Positions 36,014-43,982 of a stretch of 64,000 nt of DNA are shown one piece after another. How positions within the stretch are numbered: position 1 is the first letter of the stretch; every line of letters begins with the position of its first letter. Source of the DNA: Halomonas sp. MCCC 1A13316 (GTDB lineage: Bacteria; Pseudomonadota; Gammaproteobacteria; Pseudomonadales; Halomonadaceae). Made by a program: the position numbers and the translations under genes. Under the pieces are notes generated by a model, which was not told the DNA's origin, did no database searches, and saw only the letters and a program-made list of their open reading frames with translations. Location: NCBI RefSeq assembly GCF_014931605.1, contig NZ_CP053382.1, forward strand, positions 3,348,001-3,412,000. Direction: 5' to 3'.

Positions 36014-38377
36014 TCAGTTCCCGGCCGTCATGGAGTCGGCCGGGATTGTCGGTTGTGAGGCGTCCTCCGACGACCTATCGAGCCAAGTGTCCAGTTGCGT
36101 GGCGGTGAGCTCGATACCAATCGTCCAGCAAGCGGTCCCTTCCAGCCAGCGATCCAACACCTGGACCTCATCGGCAGAGGGCGGCTCACCGCCGGCCGTG
36201 CGACACTCCGGCAGCAATGCCGCCAGGGCATCGAGCCGGGACAGCGGTGTTGGGGTCGCGGAAGTGGTCTCGGCACTGGTGATGATCCAGACCGGCAGCT
36301 TGCGTAGTAGTACCGGAAGCGTTTCCGCCGCGGGTGAGCCAGCCCCTCGTGCAGGCAGTCCGAGCGGCTCCAGGCATACCGCTTCACCCTCCGGCACCAG
36401 CCTGACACCTCGGGAGAGCGTGCCGTCGAGATTCGAGGACAGGGCGTCAAACGCCTCCCTCGCGTGGGCATCGCTGGCGATACAAAGCGCGGTGTTGCCC
36501 ACCGGCGTCACCACGAGATGGGCATCGATTACCGGTTGCCCGGGCTCCGCGGCCTGGCGCAGCAGGAACTCCGTCAGAGCCGGTGCGATAGCGGGCAATG
36601 TCAGGCGAGAGGCGATGAGCGCCTCGTCGGAGGCCAGGGCATAGCCCGCCGATGCCTTCAGCAATGCCAGCCGCGGCAATGCGTTCGCAACTTCGCGGGA
36701 AAGCGGTGAAAGCCGCTTCCACAATCCCGCCTGCAAGCGAGCGAAGGACGCGCTATCGGCCACTTCCAGCGCCCAGCGCCGCTCTTCGTGTTCCAGCAGC
36801 ACCGTCTGTGCCTCGTGATTTGCTCCAGGCTCGCCAGCAACCGAGTCGACTTCGGGAAGCACCGAGCCTTCGTTGCCGCGCTGACACAGCAGGCCCAGGC
36901 GGCACCACTCGGCGAGGGCGGACCAGACCTCACGGCCCAGCGCATTGGTGTCGACGTCGCCCGTCTCCGCGGTTGCCGCCCCCAGCGCCTCGATGATTGC
37001 CTCGGGTTCGAGCCCCTCGGTGGCCAGCAGCCAGATCAAAGCTGCGGTGTCGTTGGGGCGATAGAGGCGACCGGTGGCAGCCTCGTAAAGGGCCAGTTGC
37101 TGGTCGTCGTAGACCTCACTGACGCGGCGACGCATCAACCTGGGACGTGGCATGGGTTGGCCGGCCAGGCCATCGGCCAAGGCCAGATCCTGCTCACTGG
37201 GCAACGAGAAGTAGGGCAAGTAGCGCAGCGGATCGGCGGCGGGCAGCAGGCGGCGGAAGCCGCCTGCCCGGGCCCGTTCCGCCTCGGCTTCGGCCAGCGG
37301 ATCGGATGATTCGTCAGCCTCATCATCAGCCAGGCCGGTCAGGGCGATCAGGTCGCGCACCAGGTCGCCCTTGATCTGCTCCTCGATCAGCCCGCCGCTT
37401 TCGGGCGCGGCGCAGGTTCCAAGCGACGGGCTCAGGTTGCATTCGAGAATCCACGGCTTGAGGGTATCGTCGATCAGGCAGTCGAGACCCAGCAGCTCGT
37501 AGCAGCCGCGCGGGTCGGCGCCCACGGCGGCGGTGCGGCTTCGCATCGCGTCGACAGCGGCAATGGCCGTGAGACTGATGAGGTCCTCGATGCGTGCGAA
37601 CAGCGCCGTGTCGTCGTGCCCCTGCTCGCGCAGCCAGGCGCGGTAGCGGTCGAAATCGATGAACTCCACCGGTACCTCGGCGCTGGTGTTGAGGGCGTTG
37701 ATGTCGGGATTGGTCAATTGGCTGTAGGGATTGTCGGCATCGTCCGGGTCCCAGGGCTCGGAGGCGAGCTTGGCGAAGCCTTGGCGATACAGATAGACCC
37801 GCAGCGGCGCGAGCGAAGCGATCAGCACGTAGAGCCGCAGCACGTACTTGTGCCCGCGAATGGTATGCGGATGATCGAGGTACTCCTGAACCAGCCAGTC
37901 GGCGGCCAGCGGCGCCTCGCCGACGTCCTGCAATACCCGCACGCCCTTGCCCTTGGAGGCATTGGTGGGCTTGAGGATCCAGCGCTGCGCCGGGTTGTCC
38001 CGTGCGGCCTGCTGCAGGGCATGGTAGTCGTGCGGCATGACATAGGCGCGGGGGAAGAAATCCAGCCGCGACGTCAAGGGATGCTGCGCCCCGAAGCCGT
38101 CGACCATGCGTGCCATGAGGCCGGCCAGGCTTTCGTACAGCCGGCTCTTGACGGTCAGTGCGGCATTGCCGGGAAAGTGGTTGATCCGACATCTTGGCGA
38201 GACCCGGCGAAACTGCCCGTGCTCGGGCATGCCGGTGACCCAGGCGGCGTCCCAGTGCCGCTCGTCGCCCTCCTCCCAGCCTCGTGATTCGAGGGCCTCG
38301 CGAAAGAACCTGTCCTGCTCGGCGGCTCGCTTGCCTGCCAACCAGAATCGCCGTGGGGGCGGCTGCTGTTCCGTCAT
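36014..38377 (-). CDS. Tubulin-tyrosine-ligase-like ATP-grasp / PqqD-like RRE / degenerate HprK-like fusion protein
   Basis: 787 residues, cytoplasmic, start at the ATG with AGGAG nine bases upstream. Domain 1 (about 10-350) is a TTL-type ATP-grasp: ILKPTNASKGKGV (134-146, ATP lysines), VQEYLDHPHTIRGHKYVLR, GLDCLIDD and WILECNLSPSLG (E312, N314 as metal ligands), so it looks catalytically intact. Domain 2 (about 414-500) resembles PqqD: YEAATGRLYRPNDTAALIWLL and WCRLGLL; such RiPP recognition elements bind leader peptides. Domain 3 (about 525-770) follows the outline of HPr-kinase-related proteins found with PqqD domains, but where a Walker A should be it has ALCIASDAHAREAF without Gly-Lys-Ser/Thr. 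Directly upstream of the acidic repeat peptide. TTL enzymes ligate amino acids to protein C-termini or Glu side chains; I infer that it modifies the peptide's Glu-rich part. Confidence 0.8.
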   Translation of the reverse strand: MTEQQPPPRRFWLAGKRAAEQDRFFREALESRGWEEGDERHWDAAWVTGMPEHGQFRRVSPRCRINHFPGNAALTVKSRLYESLAGLMARMVDGFGAQHPLTSRLDFFPRAYVMPHDYHALQQAARDNPAQRWILKPTNASKGKGVRVLQDVGEAPLAADWLVQEYLDHPHTIRGHKYVLRLYVLIASLAPLRVYLYRQGFAKLASEPWDPDDADNPYSQLTNPDINALNTSAEVPVEFIDFDRYRAWLREQGHDDTALFARIEDLISLTAIAAVDAMRSRTAAVGADPRGCYELLGLDCLIDDTLKPWILECNLSPSLGTCAAPESGGLIEEQIKGDLVRDLIALTGLADDEADESSDPLAEAEAERARAGGFRRLLPAADPLRYLPYFSLPSEQDLALADGLAGQPMPRPRLMRRRVSEVYDDQQLALYEAATGRLYRPNDTAALIWLLATEGLEPEAIIEALGAATAETGDVDTNALGREVWSALAEWCRLGLLCQRGNEGSVLPEVDSVAGEPGANHEAQTVLLEHEERRWALEVADSASFARLQAGLWKRLSPLSREVANALPRLALLKASAGYALASDEALIASRLTLPAIAPALTEFLLRQAAEPGQPVIDAHLVVTPVGNTALCIASDAHAREAFDALSSNLDGTLSRGVRLVPEGEAVCLEPLGLPARGAGSPAAETLPVLLRKLPVWIITSAETTSATPTPLSRLDALAALLPECRTAGGEPPSADEVQVLDRWLEGTACWTIGIELTATQLDTWLDRSSEDASQPTIPADSMTAGN

Positions 38378-38659
38378 GCTCGCGATCTCCTGTGTCTTGT
38401 CATTTCTTTCTTGTTGTTGGACCCGGCGGTAGGGCTCGACTGCCAACTGTGTCGTATCGCCCGCCGGCTCCTTACACCGATAGCAGCCGATTACCGTTCT
38501 GTCGTCGAGCTCCGCTCCGTTTGCTTCTGATGACGGTATGGGCATGCGACGTCTTATTACCGCGGGGAATGTATCGGAAGGAAAGCATTCTTGGTGATAT
38601 GTTGCCTCCCCCCTGTGGCCGACCTAGGCTCAGGGCATCCCAGCGTGGAGGACAGACTC

Positions 38660-39616
38660 ATGCGAATCCCTCTAATCGTGGCGGCCGGCGCCTTGGCGAT
38701 TGCCGGCTCCGCCCAGGCGATGCACCCCTCTCCCCTGGTCGACGCCGAGTGGCTCGATGGCCAGTTGGACAGCAAGAACCTAGTGGTACTGGACGTGCGC
38801 TCCACCATCGATGACGGCGGCGACCGCGCCGACTTCGAGGCCGGCCGCATTCCTGACAGTCGTTACAGCAACTACGCCGAGGATGGCTGGCGCGAGGAGC
38901 GCGATGGCGTGGCCGGGCTGATGCCGGACGTCGACGACCTGGCGGAACTGATCGGTGGCCTGGGTATCGGCAACGACGACACCGTAATCGTTGTGCCCGC
39001 CGGCACCGGCCCTACCGACTTCGCCAGCGCTACCCGAATCTACTGGACCTTCAAGGCACTGGGCCATGACGAGGTGGCGATCCTCAACGGCGGCTTTGCC
39101 GGTTGGGAGCAGCAAGGCTTCGAGGTCGCAGAGGGTCCTGCGAGCGACTCCGAGGCGACCGACTTCTCGGCATCGCTGCGCGAAGAGCTGCTGGCCACCA
39201 CCGAGGAGGTCGATGCGTCACGTCAGGCCGGTGAGCAACTGGTGGATGCCCGCCCCGTTGGCTTCTACCGGGGCGAGGAGCAGTCACCCGCCGCTCGCGT
39301 GCCGGGCACGATCCCCGGCGCAGCAAACCTGCCCCATCACGATGCACTGGTCGAACGCGACGGCGCCTGGTATCTGGAGCCCGAGCGGCTGACGGCTGCC
39401 ATCGATGCCTTGGAGCTGGATAGAGAGGCCCCTACCGTCGCCTTCTGCAATACCGGGCATTGGGCCTCAAGCGGCTGGTTCCAGCTCAGCGAAGTGGGCG
39501 GCTTCGCGAACGCCACCATGTACGACGGCTCCATGGCCGCCTGGACCCGCGACGATTCCCGCCCCGTGCATCTGGCCGACCGCGGCGTCCTGACGGTGGG
39601 CGAACTACTCGAATGA
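38660..39616 (+). CDS. Periplasmic rhodanese-type sulfurtransferase
   Basis: 318 residues with a signal peptide (IPLIVAAGALAIAGSAQA). Two rhodanese domains: the first (about 28-155, VVLDVRSTIDDGG; AILNGGFAGWEQQG) lacks an active-site Cys, the second (about 175-305, LVDARPVGFYRG; VAFCNTGHWASSGWF) has the catalytic Cys in CNTGHW. Transfers sulfane sulfur from thiosulfate or mercaptopyruvate. Divergent from the ligase operon across 282 bases. E. coli ynjE, a rhodanese gene, follows ynjBCD, so this gene may be the functional counterpart separated by the inserted peptide operon. Confidence 0.9.
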   Translation: MRIPLIVAAGALAIAGSAQAMHPSPLVDAEWLDGQLDSKNLVVLDVRSTIDDGGDRADFEAGRIPDSRYSNYAEDGWREERDGVAGLMPDVDDLAELIGGLGIGNDDTVIVVPAGTGPTDFASATRIYWTFKALGHDEVAILNGGFAGWEQQGFEVAEGPASDSEATDFSASLREELLATTEEVDASRQAGEQLVDARPVGFYRGEEQSPAARVPGTIPGAANLPHHDALVERDGAWYLEPERLTAAIDALELDREAPTVAFCNTGHWASSGWFQLSEVGGFANATMYDGSMAAWTRDDSRPVHLADRGVLTVGELLE

Positions 39617-39710
39617 GGTGTGCCGAGTTGTGACGCCTGTACGACGGCATCGAGGCATGGCGGGAGAAACAGGGCTTGTTTTATGGAACGGGTGGTACTA
39701 AATTTGACGC

Positions 39711-40298
39711 ATGACACGAGGACGCCCCCTGACATTCAACCCCGACCAGGCCGTGCAAGCCGCCATGCAGGTGTTCTGGTCGCGCGGCTACGACAGCGCT
39801 TCCACCCGCGACCTGCTGGCCGCCATGGGTTTGTCGCGCAGTAGCCTCTACCAGGCCTTCGGCAACAAGGAACAGCTGTTCGTCGACGCCTTGAGACGCT
39901 ATCGCGAATCGCTGCTCGGCCGCCTGCGCCAGCGTCAGTCACGCGCCCCGACGGCCCACGCCTTCTTCGAGGAGCTTTTTCGTGACACCGCGGAGGATGC
40001 CGGCAGCGAGCGCGCCGCGCTGGGCTGCCTGATTTTCAATTCGGCTACCGAGCTGGGACAGCGCAATGAACTTGCAGCCGCCGAGGCAAGGCGCAGCGTG
40101 GCGGCCATTACCGAGCTATTCCAGTCGGCAGTAGAACGTGGCCAGGCCGAGGGCAGCATCTCTGCAAATCAGGACCCGGAGGTACTTGCCACCTACCTGA
40201 CCATGAGCATGGCGGGGTTGCGGACCTTGCTCAAGTCGGGGGGAGAGCGCCACCAGATCGATGCCGCGACCGCACTGATCATTCGCGCGCTACGCTAA
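39711..40298 (+). CDS. TetR-family transcriptional regulator
   Basis: 195 residues. N-terminal TetR helix-turn-helix at about 10-55 (VFWSRGYDSASTRDLLAAMGLSRSSLYQAFGNKEQLF) and a C-terminal ligand domain with LGCLIFNSATELGQRNELAA, as in regulators of reactive-compound defence. It precedes the AhpD-like gene by 93 bases containing a long inverted repeat, the likely operator. TATGGAAC at 39682-39689, just upstream of its own start, matches half of that operator. No clear SD before the ATG, which lies soon after a possible promoter. Confidence 0.88.
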   Translation: MTRGRPLTFNPDQAVQAAMQVFWSRGYDSASTRDLLAAMGLSRSSLYQAFGNKEQLFVDALRRYRESLLGRLRQRQSRAPTAHAFFEELFRDTAEDAGSERAALGCLIFNSATELGQRNELAAAEARRSVAAITELFQSAVERGQAEGSISANQDPEVLATYLTMSMAGLRTLLKSGGERHQIDAATALIIRALR

Positions 40299-40328
40299 CA
40301 CAGCGCGCCCGCGACGGATCGCTTCGCC

Positions 40329-40354
40329 ATATATGGACCATTAGTTCCATATAT
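40329..40354. promoter_or_regulatory. Inverted repeat, candidate operator of the TetR-family regulator
   Basis: ATATATGGA (40329-40337) and TCCATATAT (40346-40354) are perfect 9-base arms with an 8-base spacer, 37 bases before the AhpD-like start codon. Length and position suit a TetR-family operator. Confidence 0.65.
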
Positions 40355-40391
40355 ACGCCAAACGCTAGACCGATGAACGACAGGAGGTTTC

Positions 40392-40961
40392 ATGACAGCC
40401 GACTACCAGATCCAGCTCGAGCCCCAAACCCTCGACAATGCCGACGCAAAAGCACGGCCGCTGCTCGACAAGGCCAATGCAAAGCTGGGCTTCGTACCCA
40501 ACATGTACACCCACATGGCCAAGGCGCCCGGTGTACTTGATACCTATCTGCATGGTTACGAGCTATTCCGTCAGGATTCAGGGTTTACACCCCCCGAGCA
40601 GGAGGTCGTCTTCCTGACCATCAGCCGTCTCAACGGCTGCGGCTACTGCATGTCGGCCCACAGCATGCTGGCCGAGAAGGCCTCTCAGGTGCCCGCCGAC
40701 GTGATCGATGCCATCCGCAACGACCAGGCAATCCCCGATCCGCATCTGGCGGCGCTGAGCACCTTCACCCGTGCGATGTTCGATACCCGTGGCAAGCCGA
40801 ACAAGAAGGACGTGCAAGCCTTCCTCGAGGCCGGCTACGATGAGAGCCAAGTGCTTCAGATCGTGCTGGCGCTCGCGGTGAAGACGCTCAGCAACTATTC
40901 GAATCACTTGAACCATCCCGAGCTTGACGAAGCCTTTGCTGGCCATGCCTGGCAGGGTTGA
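40392..40961 (+). CDS. AhpD-like / carboxymuconolactone decarboxylase-family protein
   Basis: 189 residues. LVFLTISRLNGCGYCMSAHSMLAE-type core (here VVFLTISRLNGCGYCMSAHS) has the CxxC-plus-His catalytic arrangement of AhpD-like peroxidase-related proteins (C-x-x-C-x3-H). An N-terminal extension (DNADAKARPLLDKANAKLGFVPNMY) is typical of the peroxidase-related subgroup. Probably removes peroxides or other electrophiles under control of the preceding TetR-family protein. AGGAGG lies before the ATG. A perfect hairpin follows the stop. Confidence 0.87.
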   Translation: MTADYQIQLEPQTLDNADAKARPLLDKANAKLGFVPNMYTHMAKAPGVLDTYLHGYELFRQDSGFTPPEQEVVFLTISRLNGCGYCMSAHSMLAEKASQVPADVIDAIRNDQAIPDPHLAALSTFTRAMFDTRGKPNKKDVQAFLEAGYDESQVLQIVLALAVKTLSNYSNHLNHPELDEAFAGHAWQG

Positions 40962-40973
40962 GGCGCTCGGGTA

Positions 40974-41010
40974 ATTTCTGCCCTGGTATCAGGAATACCG
41001 GGGCAGAAAT
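40974..41010 (+). terminator. Long hairpin after the AhpD-like gene, probable terminator
   Basis: ATTTCTGCCC-T-GGTAT pairs with ATACC-G-GGGCAGAAAT: 16 positions with one T/G mismatch and a 5-base loop. It lies 12 bases after the stop. The A/T-rich stem base may serve as U-tract in either direction, though no long T-run follows. Confidence 0.55.
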
Positions 41011-41053
41011 AGCCGGCGCCTCGCTGTGCTGAGAGCAACACAGGGGGTGAACC

Positions 41054-41716
41054 ATGAATAACAGTGAGCCGGCGGAAGCTTCCGGCGAGGGCGAGATAGC
41101 GCAGGGGCGCGGCGTTCCTTCGGCGGACGCATCGCTCGCAAGCGATCAGCAGGACCGAATGCAGCGCCTGGCCGCCGTCCGTCCGCGGCTGGTCTCCTTC
41201 GCGCGCCTGCATCTGCGCAACAACGCCGCTGCGGAAGACGCCGTTCAGGATGCGCTGGAAGCCGCCATCGAAAAGGATGCCAGTTTCTCGGGCCGCTCCG
41301 GCTACGAAACCTGGGTCTTCGGCATTCTCAAGCACAAGATCCTCGACCTCATGCGTGCCCAGAAGCGCCATGGCCAATGGCAGCCGCTCGAGGACGAAAG
41401 CGATGACGACGCCATCGACCGCCAGTTCCAGCAGAGCGGCAGATGGCAGAAGGAAGCCCGCCCCAGCAGCTGGGGGGAACCTGAAGCGGTATTCGAGAAT
41501 GAGCGTTTCTGGCAGGTCTTCGATGCCTGCATGATCGTACTGCCGGATAATCAGTCCCGGATCTTCTCGCTACGCGAGCTGATGGGGCTCACGACCGAGC
41601 AGATCTGTCATGAGCTGGGGATCAAGGAGAACAACTGCTGGATCATCCTGCACCGCGCCCGCTTGCGGCTGCGGGCCTGCATCGAACAGGGATGGATAAC
41701 GGGAGGCCATCCATGA
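41054..41716 (+). CDS. ECF-type RNA polymerase sigma factor
   Basis: 220 residues. A nonconserved 35-residue N-terminal extension precedes region 2 (about 38-110: LVSFARLHLRNNAAAEDAVQDAL and GRSGYETWVFGILKHKILDLMR) and region 4 (about 155-215: LPDNQSRIFSLRELMGLTTEQICHELGIKENNCWIILHRAR). A GGGGGTG stretch lies before the ATG. Its stop overlaps the start of a zinc-finger protein (ATGA), the classic sigma/anti-sigma pair. Targets unknown; redox stress is suggested by the zinc finger and the neighbouring AhpD-like gene. Confidence 0.92.
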   Translation: MNNSEPAEASGEGEIAQGRGVPSADASLASDQQDRMQRLAAVRPRLVSFARLHLRNNAAAEDAVQDALEAAIEKDASFSGRSGYETWVFGILKHKILDLMRAQKRHGQWQPLEDESDDDAIDRQFQQSGRWQKEARPSSWGEPEAVFENERFWQVFDACMIVLPDNQSRIFSLRELMGLTTEQICHELGIKENNCWIILHRARLRLRACIEQGWITGGHP

Positions 41717-41907
41717 TCATGTGTCGACGCGCCACGGAGCTGATGTCGCAGCGCCTCGATCGGCGACTGTCATGGCCGGAGCGAGCCTCTCTGCGCTTTC
41801 ATCTCGCCATGTGCGGCGCTTGCAGCCAGTGCAGCCGACAATTCGAGCTGCTTCACCGTGCCGCTTTTCGCTTCGACCCTGAACGCGACGGCAAACGCTC
41901 CCGATAA
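41713..41907 (+). CDS. Small zinc-finger (zf-HC2) anti-sigma factor
   Basis: 64 residues. The zinc motif is His-x3-Cys-x2-Cys in FHLAMCGACSQC together with the N-terminal Cys in MIMCRRATEL. No membrane segment, so a soluble anti-sigma of the ChrR/RsrA-like type that releases the sigma factor when the Cys residues are oxidised. GGGAGG precedes the ATG within the sigma gene; ATGA overlap with it. A longer start seven codons upstream is less likely. Confidence 0.85.
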   Translation: MIMCRRATELMSQRLDRRLSWPERASLRFHLAMCGACSQCSRQFELLHRAAFRFDPERDGKRSR

Positions 41908-42362
41908 CCGCCTGGTGAGGTGTCCCCTTCTCGAAGGCTCGATCCTTGTCTCGTTGCCGCCCTGAGCCGGGCGGCTGAAATATATGGCAAGTTTCCCGAT
42001 TTCACCAATTTTTTCATTGTATCGGTATGAGAACGCCCCGCCCCTTACCTATTCCATACGAAGCCTTTATACCGCTTATTCGTGACGATGTGTTAATTAA
42101 GTTTTCTATCTATAAGCCATATATAAAGATTTAACTCTGATAGAGAACTCTTTATCGAGCACCGTTTCGCCTTCGATACTTTACCCAAGTTATGTGATTA
42201 CTTTCCTTCGCCGAAGTAGGCTTCATCGACTATACCTAGGCAACATCACCTTTTGCTTACGACTCCCCTCGCGGCTAGGAAAGCCCGAAAGTAGGCGAAT
42301 CAAGCAGTCGAAGGTGTCAGAAGGGCAGCGACATCATTGCCGATACAGGGAGGTCAAAAACT
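41908..42362. promoter_or_regulatory. AT-rich leader of the trehalose/glycogen operon
   Basis: 455 bases, visibly richer in A+T than its surroundings around 41970-42250, ending in GGGAGG nine bases before glgA. CTATACC at 42230-42236 resembles a sigma-S-type -10 element (CTATACT), which would give a leader of about 120 bases. Several TATA-like stretches lie further upstream (TATAAG, TATATAAA near 42111-42126). No coding frame here looks real. An extended leader could carry osmotic or stress regulation. Confidence 0.4.
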
Positions 42363-43982
42363 ATGGGCAATGTAGCACTGAAGGGTTTCGATTCAGCTAC
42401 AGAAAGTGACAGATCCGGTCATAGTCATGCAATTGCCAGCGTTTTGACGCTGGAGGATCCCGAAATTGCGAGGCGGGGCCACGCCCATCGCAAGCCGCCA
42501 GGAACGGGCACCTCGAGCCATCCATCGCAACGCATCCTGTTCGTGACTCCCGAAATCGCCGATTTCGTCAAGGTCGGGGGGCTCGGCGATGTCTCTTCGG
42601 CGCTGCCACGGGCGCTAGCAGCCCATCACGACATTCGCATCCTTCTTCCGGCGTACCGAGAGGTGTGCAACTCGCCACTGGACATCCGACGCGTCGGCCA
42701 CTTGCCGGCCCGGGCAGACCTCCCGGCCTGCGATGTGGGCGAAATGACTTGCGCCGACGGATTGGTGATCTACGTACTGCTCTGTCCCGAGCTTTATGAA
42801 CGCGAGGGAGGGCCCTACGGAACCGGGCCGGGAGGCTACGGCAGCGGAGGCTGGGACGACAACGACATCCGCTTCGCCCGCTTGTCGCTGGCTGCCGCCG
42901 AAATCGCAGCCGGTAACGCTGGGCTCGACTGGCTGCCCCAGTTGCTGCACCTCAATGATTGGGCTTGTGGCCTGGCGCCGGCCTACCTCGCCTGGCTGGG
43001 GATCAAAGTACCCAGCGTGTTCACGATCCACAATCTGGCGTATCAGGGCCTGTATGACAAGACACGCTGCGCGGCACTGGGGATTCCCGAATCGGCATTT
43101 CATATCGATGGGGTCGAATACTACGGCAAGCTCTCTTTCATGAAGGCGGGCATCGTCTTCGCGTCACACGTGACCACCGTGAGCGCGACCTATGCCCAGG
43201 AGATCACTACCCCCGAGTTCGGCTGTGGCCTGGAAGGACTATTGCTCTGCAAGGCAGAGCAGGGCCGACTGAGCGGAATCCCCAACGGCATCGATGACTC
43301 CTGGGATCCACGCACCGACGCCCACCTGGTCCAGGCCTTCTCGGCCAACGACTGGCGCGGCAAGCGAGCCAATGCCGACTACGTGCGCCATCGCTTCGGG
43401 CTGGCGCCCAGTTCCGGTCCGCTGTTCGCCATGGTGTCGCGCATGGTGCACCAGAAAGGCGTCGACCTGGTCATCGAGGCGGCTCCCAGCATCGTCCAGG
43501 CTGGTGGCCAGTTGGTCTTCATCGGCAGTGGAGAACACCGCGTGGAGGCCCAGTTGGATCGGCTGGCGGAGCGCTACCCGGGCGCCGTGGGGGCCTACAT
43601 CGGCTTCGACGAGGAGAAAGCACGCTGCATCTATGCGGGCAGCGACTTTCTTCTCATGCCGTCGCGCTTCGAGCCCTGCGGTCTCAGCCAGATGTACGCG
43701 CAGCGATTCGGCTCCTTGCCCATCGCTCACCGTACCGGCGGTCTGGCCGATACCATCGAGGATGGCGTGACCGGGTTCCTTTTCGACGAGGTCAGTCAGG
43801 CCAGTTTCATGCAGGCGATTCAGCAGGCCTTCTCCGTCTATCACTCCACGGAGTTGTTCTACGCCATGCGTCGGGCAGCCATGACCGGACGCTATCACTG
43901 GCGCCAGTCGATCGCCCCCTATACGCGACTCTATCAAAAGATCAGCGAAGAAGCCGGTGTGGAGGTGCCAGCGTCGGGATGA
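42363..43982 (+). CDS. glgA: Glycogen synthase
   Basis: Adds glucose from a nucleotide-glucose donor to alpha-1,4-glucan; 539 residues, about 50 longer than usual at the N-terminus (low-complexity, His/Lys-rich to residue 57). GT5 motifs: FVTPEIADFVKVGGLGDVSSALP (K-x-G-G-L substrate site), VFTIHNLAYQG, AMVSRMVHQKGVDLV and the C-terminal PSRFEPCGLSQMYAQRFGSLPIAHRTGGLADT. No ADP-glucose pyrophosphorylase gene is in the window. First gene of a nine-gene colinear operon; its stop overlaps treZ. Confidence 0.94.
   Translation: MGNVALKGFDSATESDRSGHSHAIASVLTLEDPEIARRGHAHRKPPGTGTSSHPSQRILFVTPEIADFVKVGGLGDVSSALPRALAAHHDIRILLPAYREVCNSPLDIRRVGHLPARADLPACDVGEMTCADGLVIYVLLCPELYEREGGPYGTGPGGYGSGGWDDNDIRFARLSLAAAEIAAGNAGLDWLPQLLHLNDWACGLAPAYLAWLGIKVPSVFTIHNLAYQGLYDKTRCAALGIPESAFHIDGVEYYGKLSFMKAGIVFASHVTTVSATYAQEITTPEFGCGLEGLLLCKAEQGRLSGIPNGIDDSWDPRTDAHLVQAFSANDWRGKRANADYVRHRFGLAPSSGPLFAMVSRMVHQKGVDLVIEAAPSIVQAGGQLVFIGSGEHRVEAQLDRLAERYPGAVGAYIGFDEEKARCIYAGSDFLLMPSRFEPCGLSQMYAQRFGSLPIAHRTGGLADTIEDGVTGFLFDEVSQASFMQAIQQAFSVYHSTELFYAMRRAAMTGRYHWRQSIAPYTRLYQKISEEAGVEVPASG

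Noticed and set aside
40392..40961. Homologue of E. coli ynjA, completing a ynjABCDE-like set
   Set aside because: Both are AhpD-like, but the N-terminal extension and core differ from what I recall of YnjA, and it pairs with a TetR-family regulator instead.
42194..42409. 71-codon frame in the AT-rich leader before glgA
   Set aside because: Basic, no motif, overlaps the glgA start and lacks a ribosome-binding site; more likely leader RNA.
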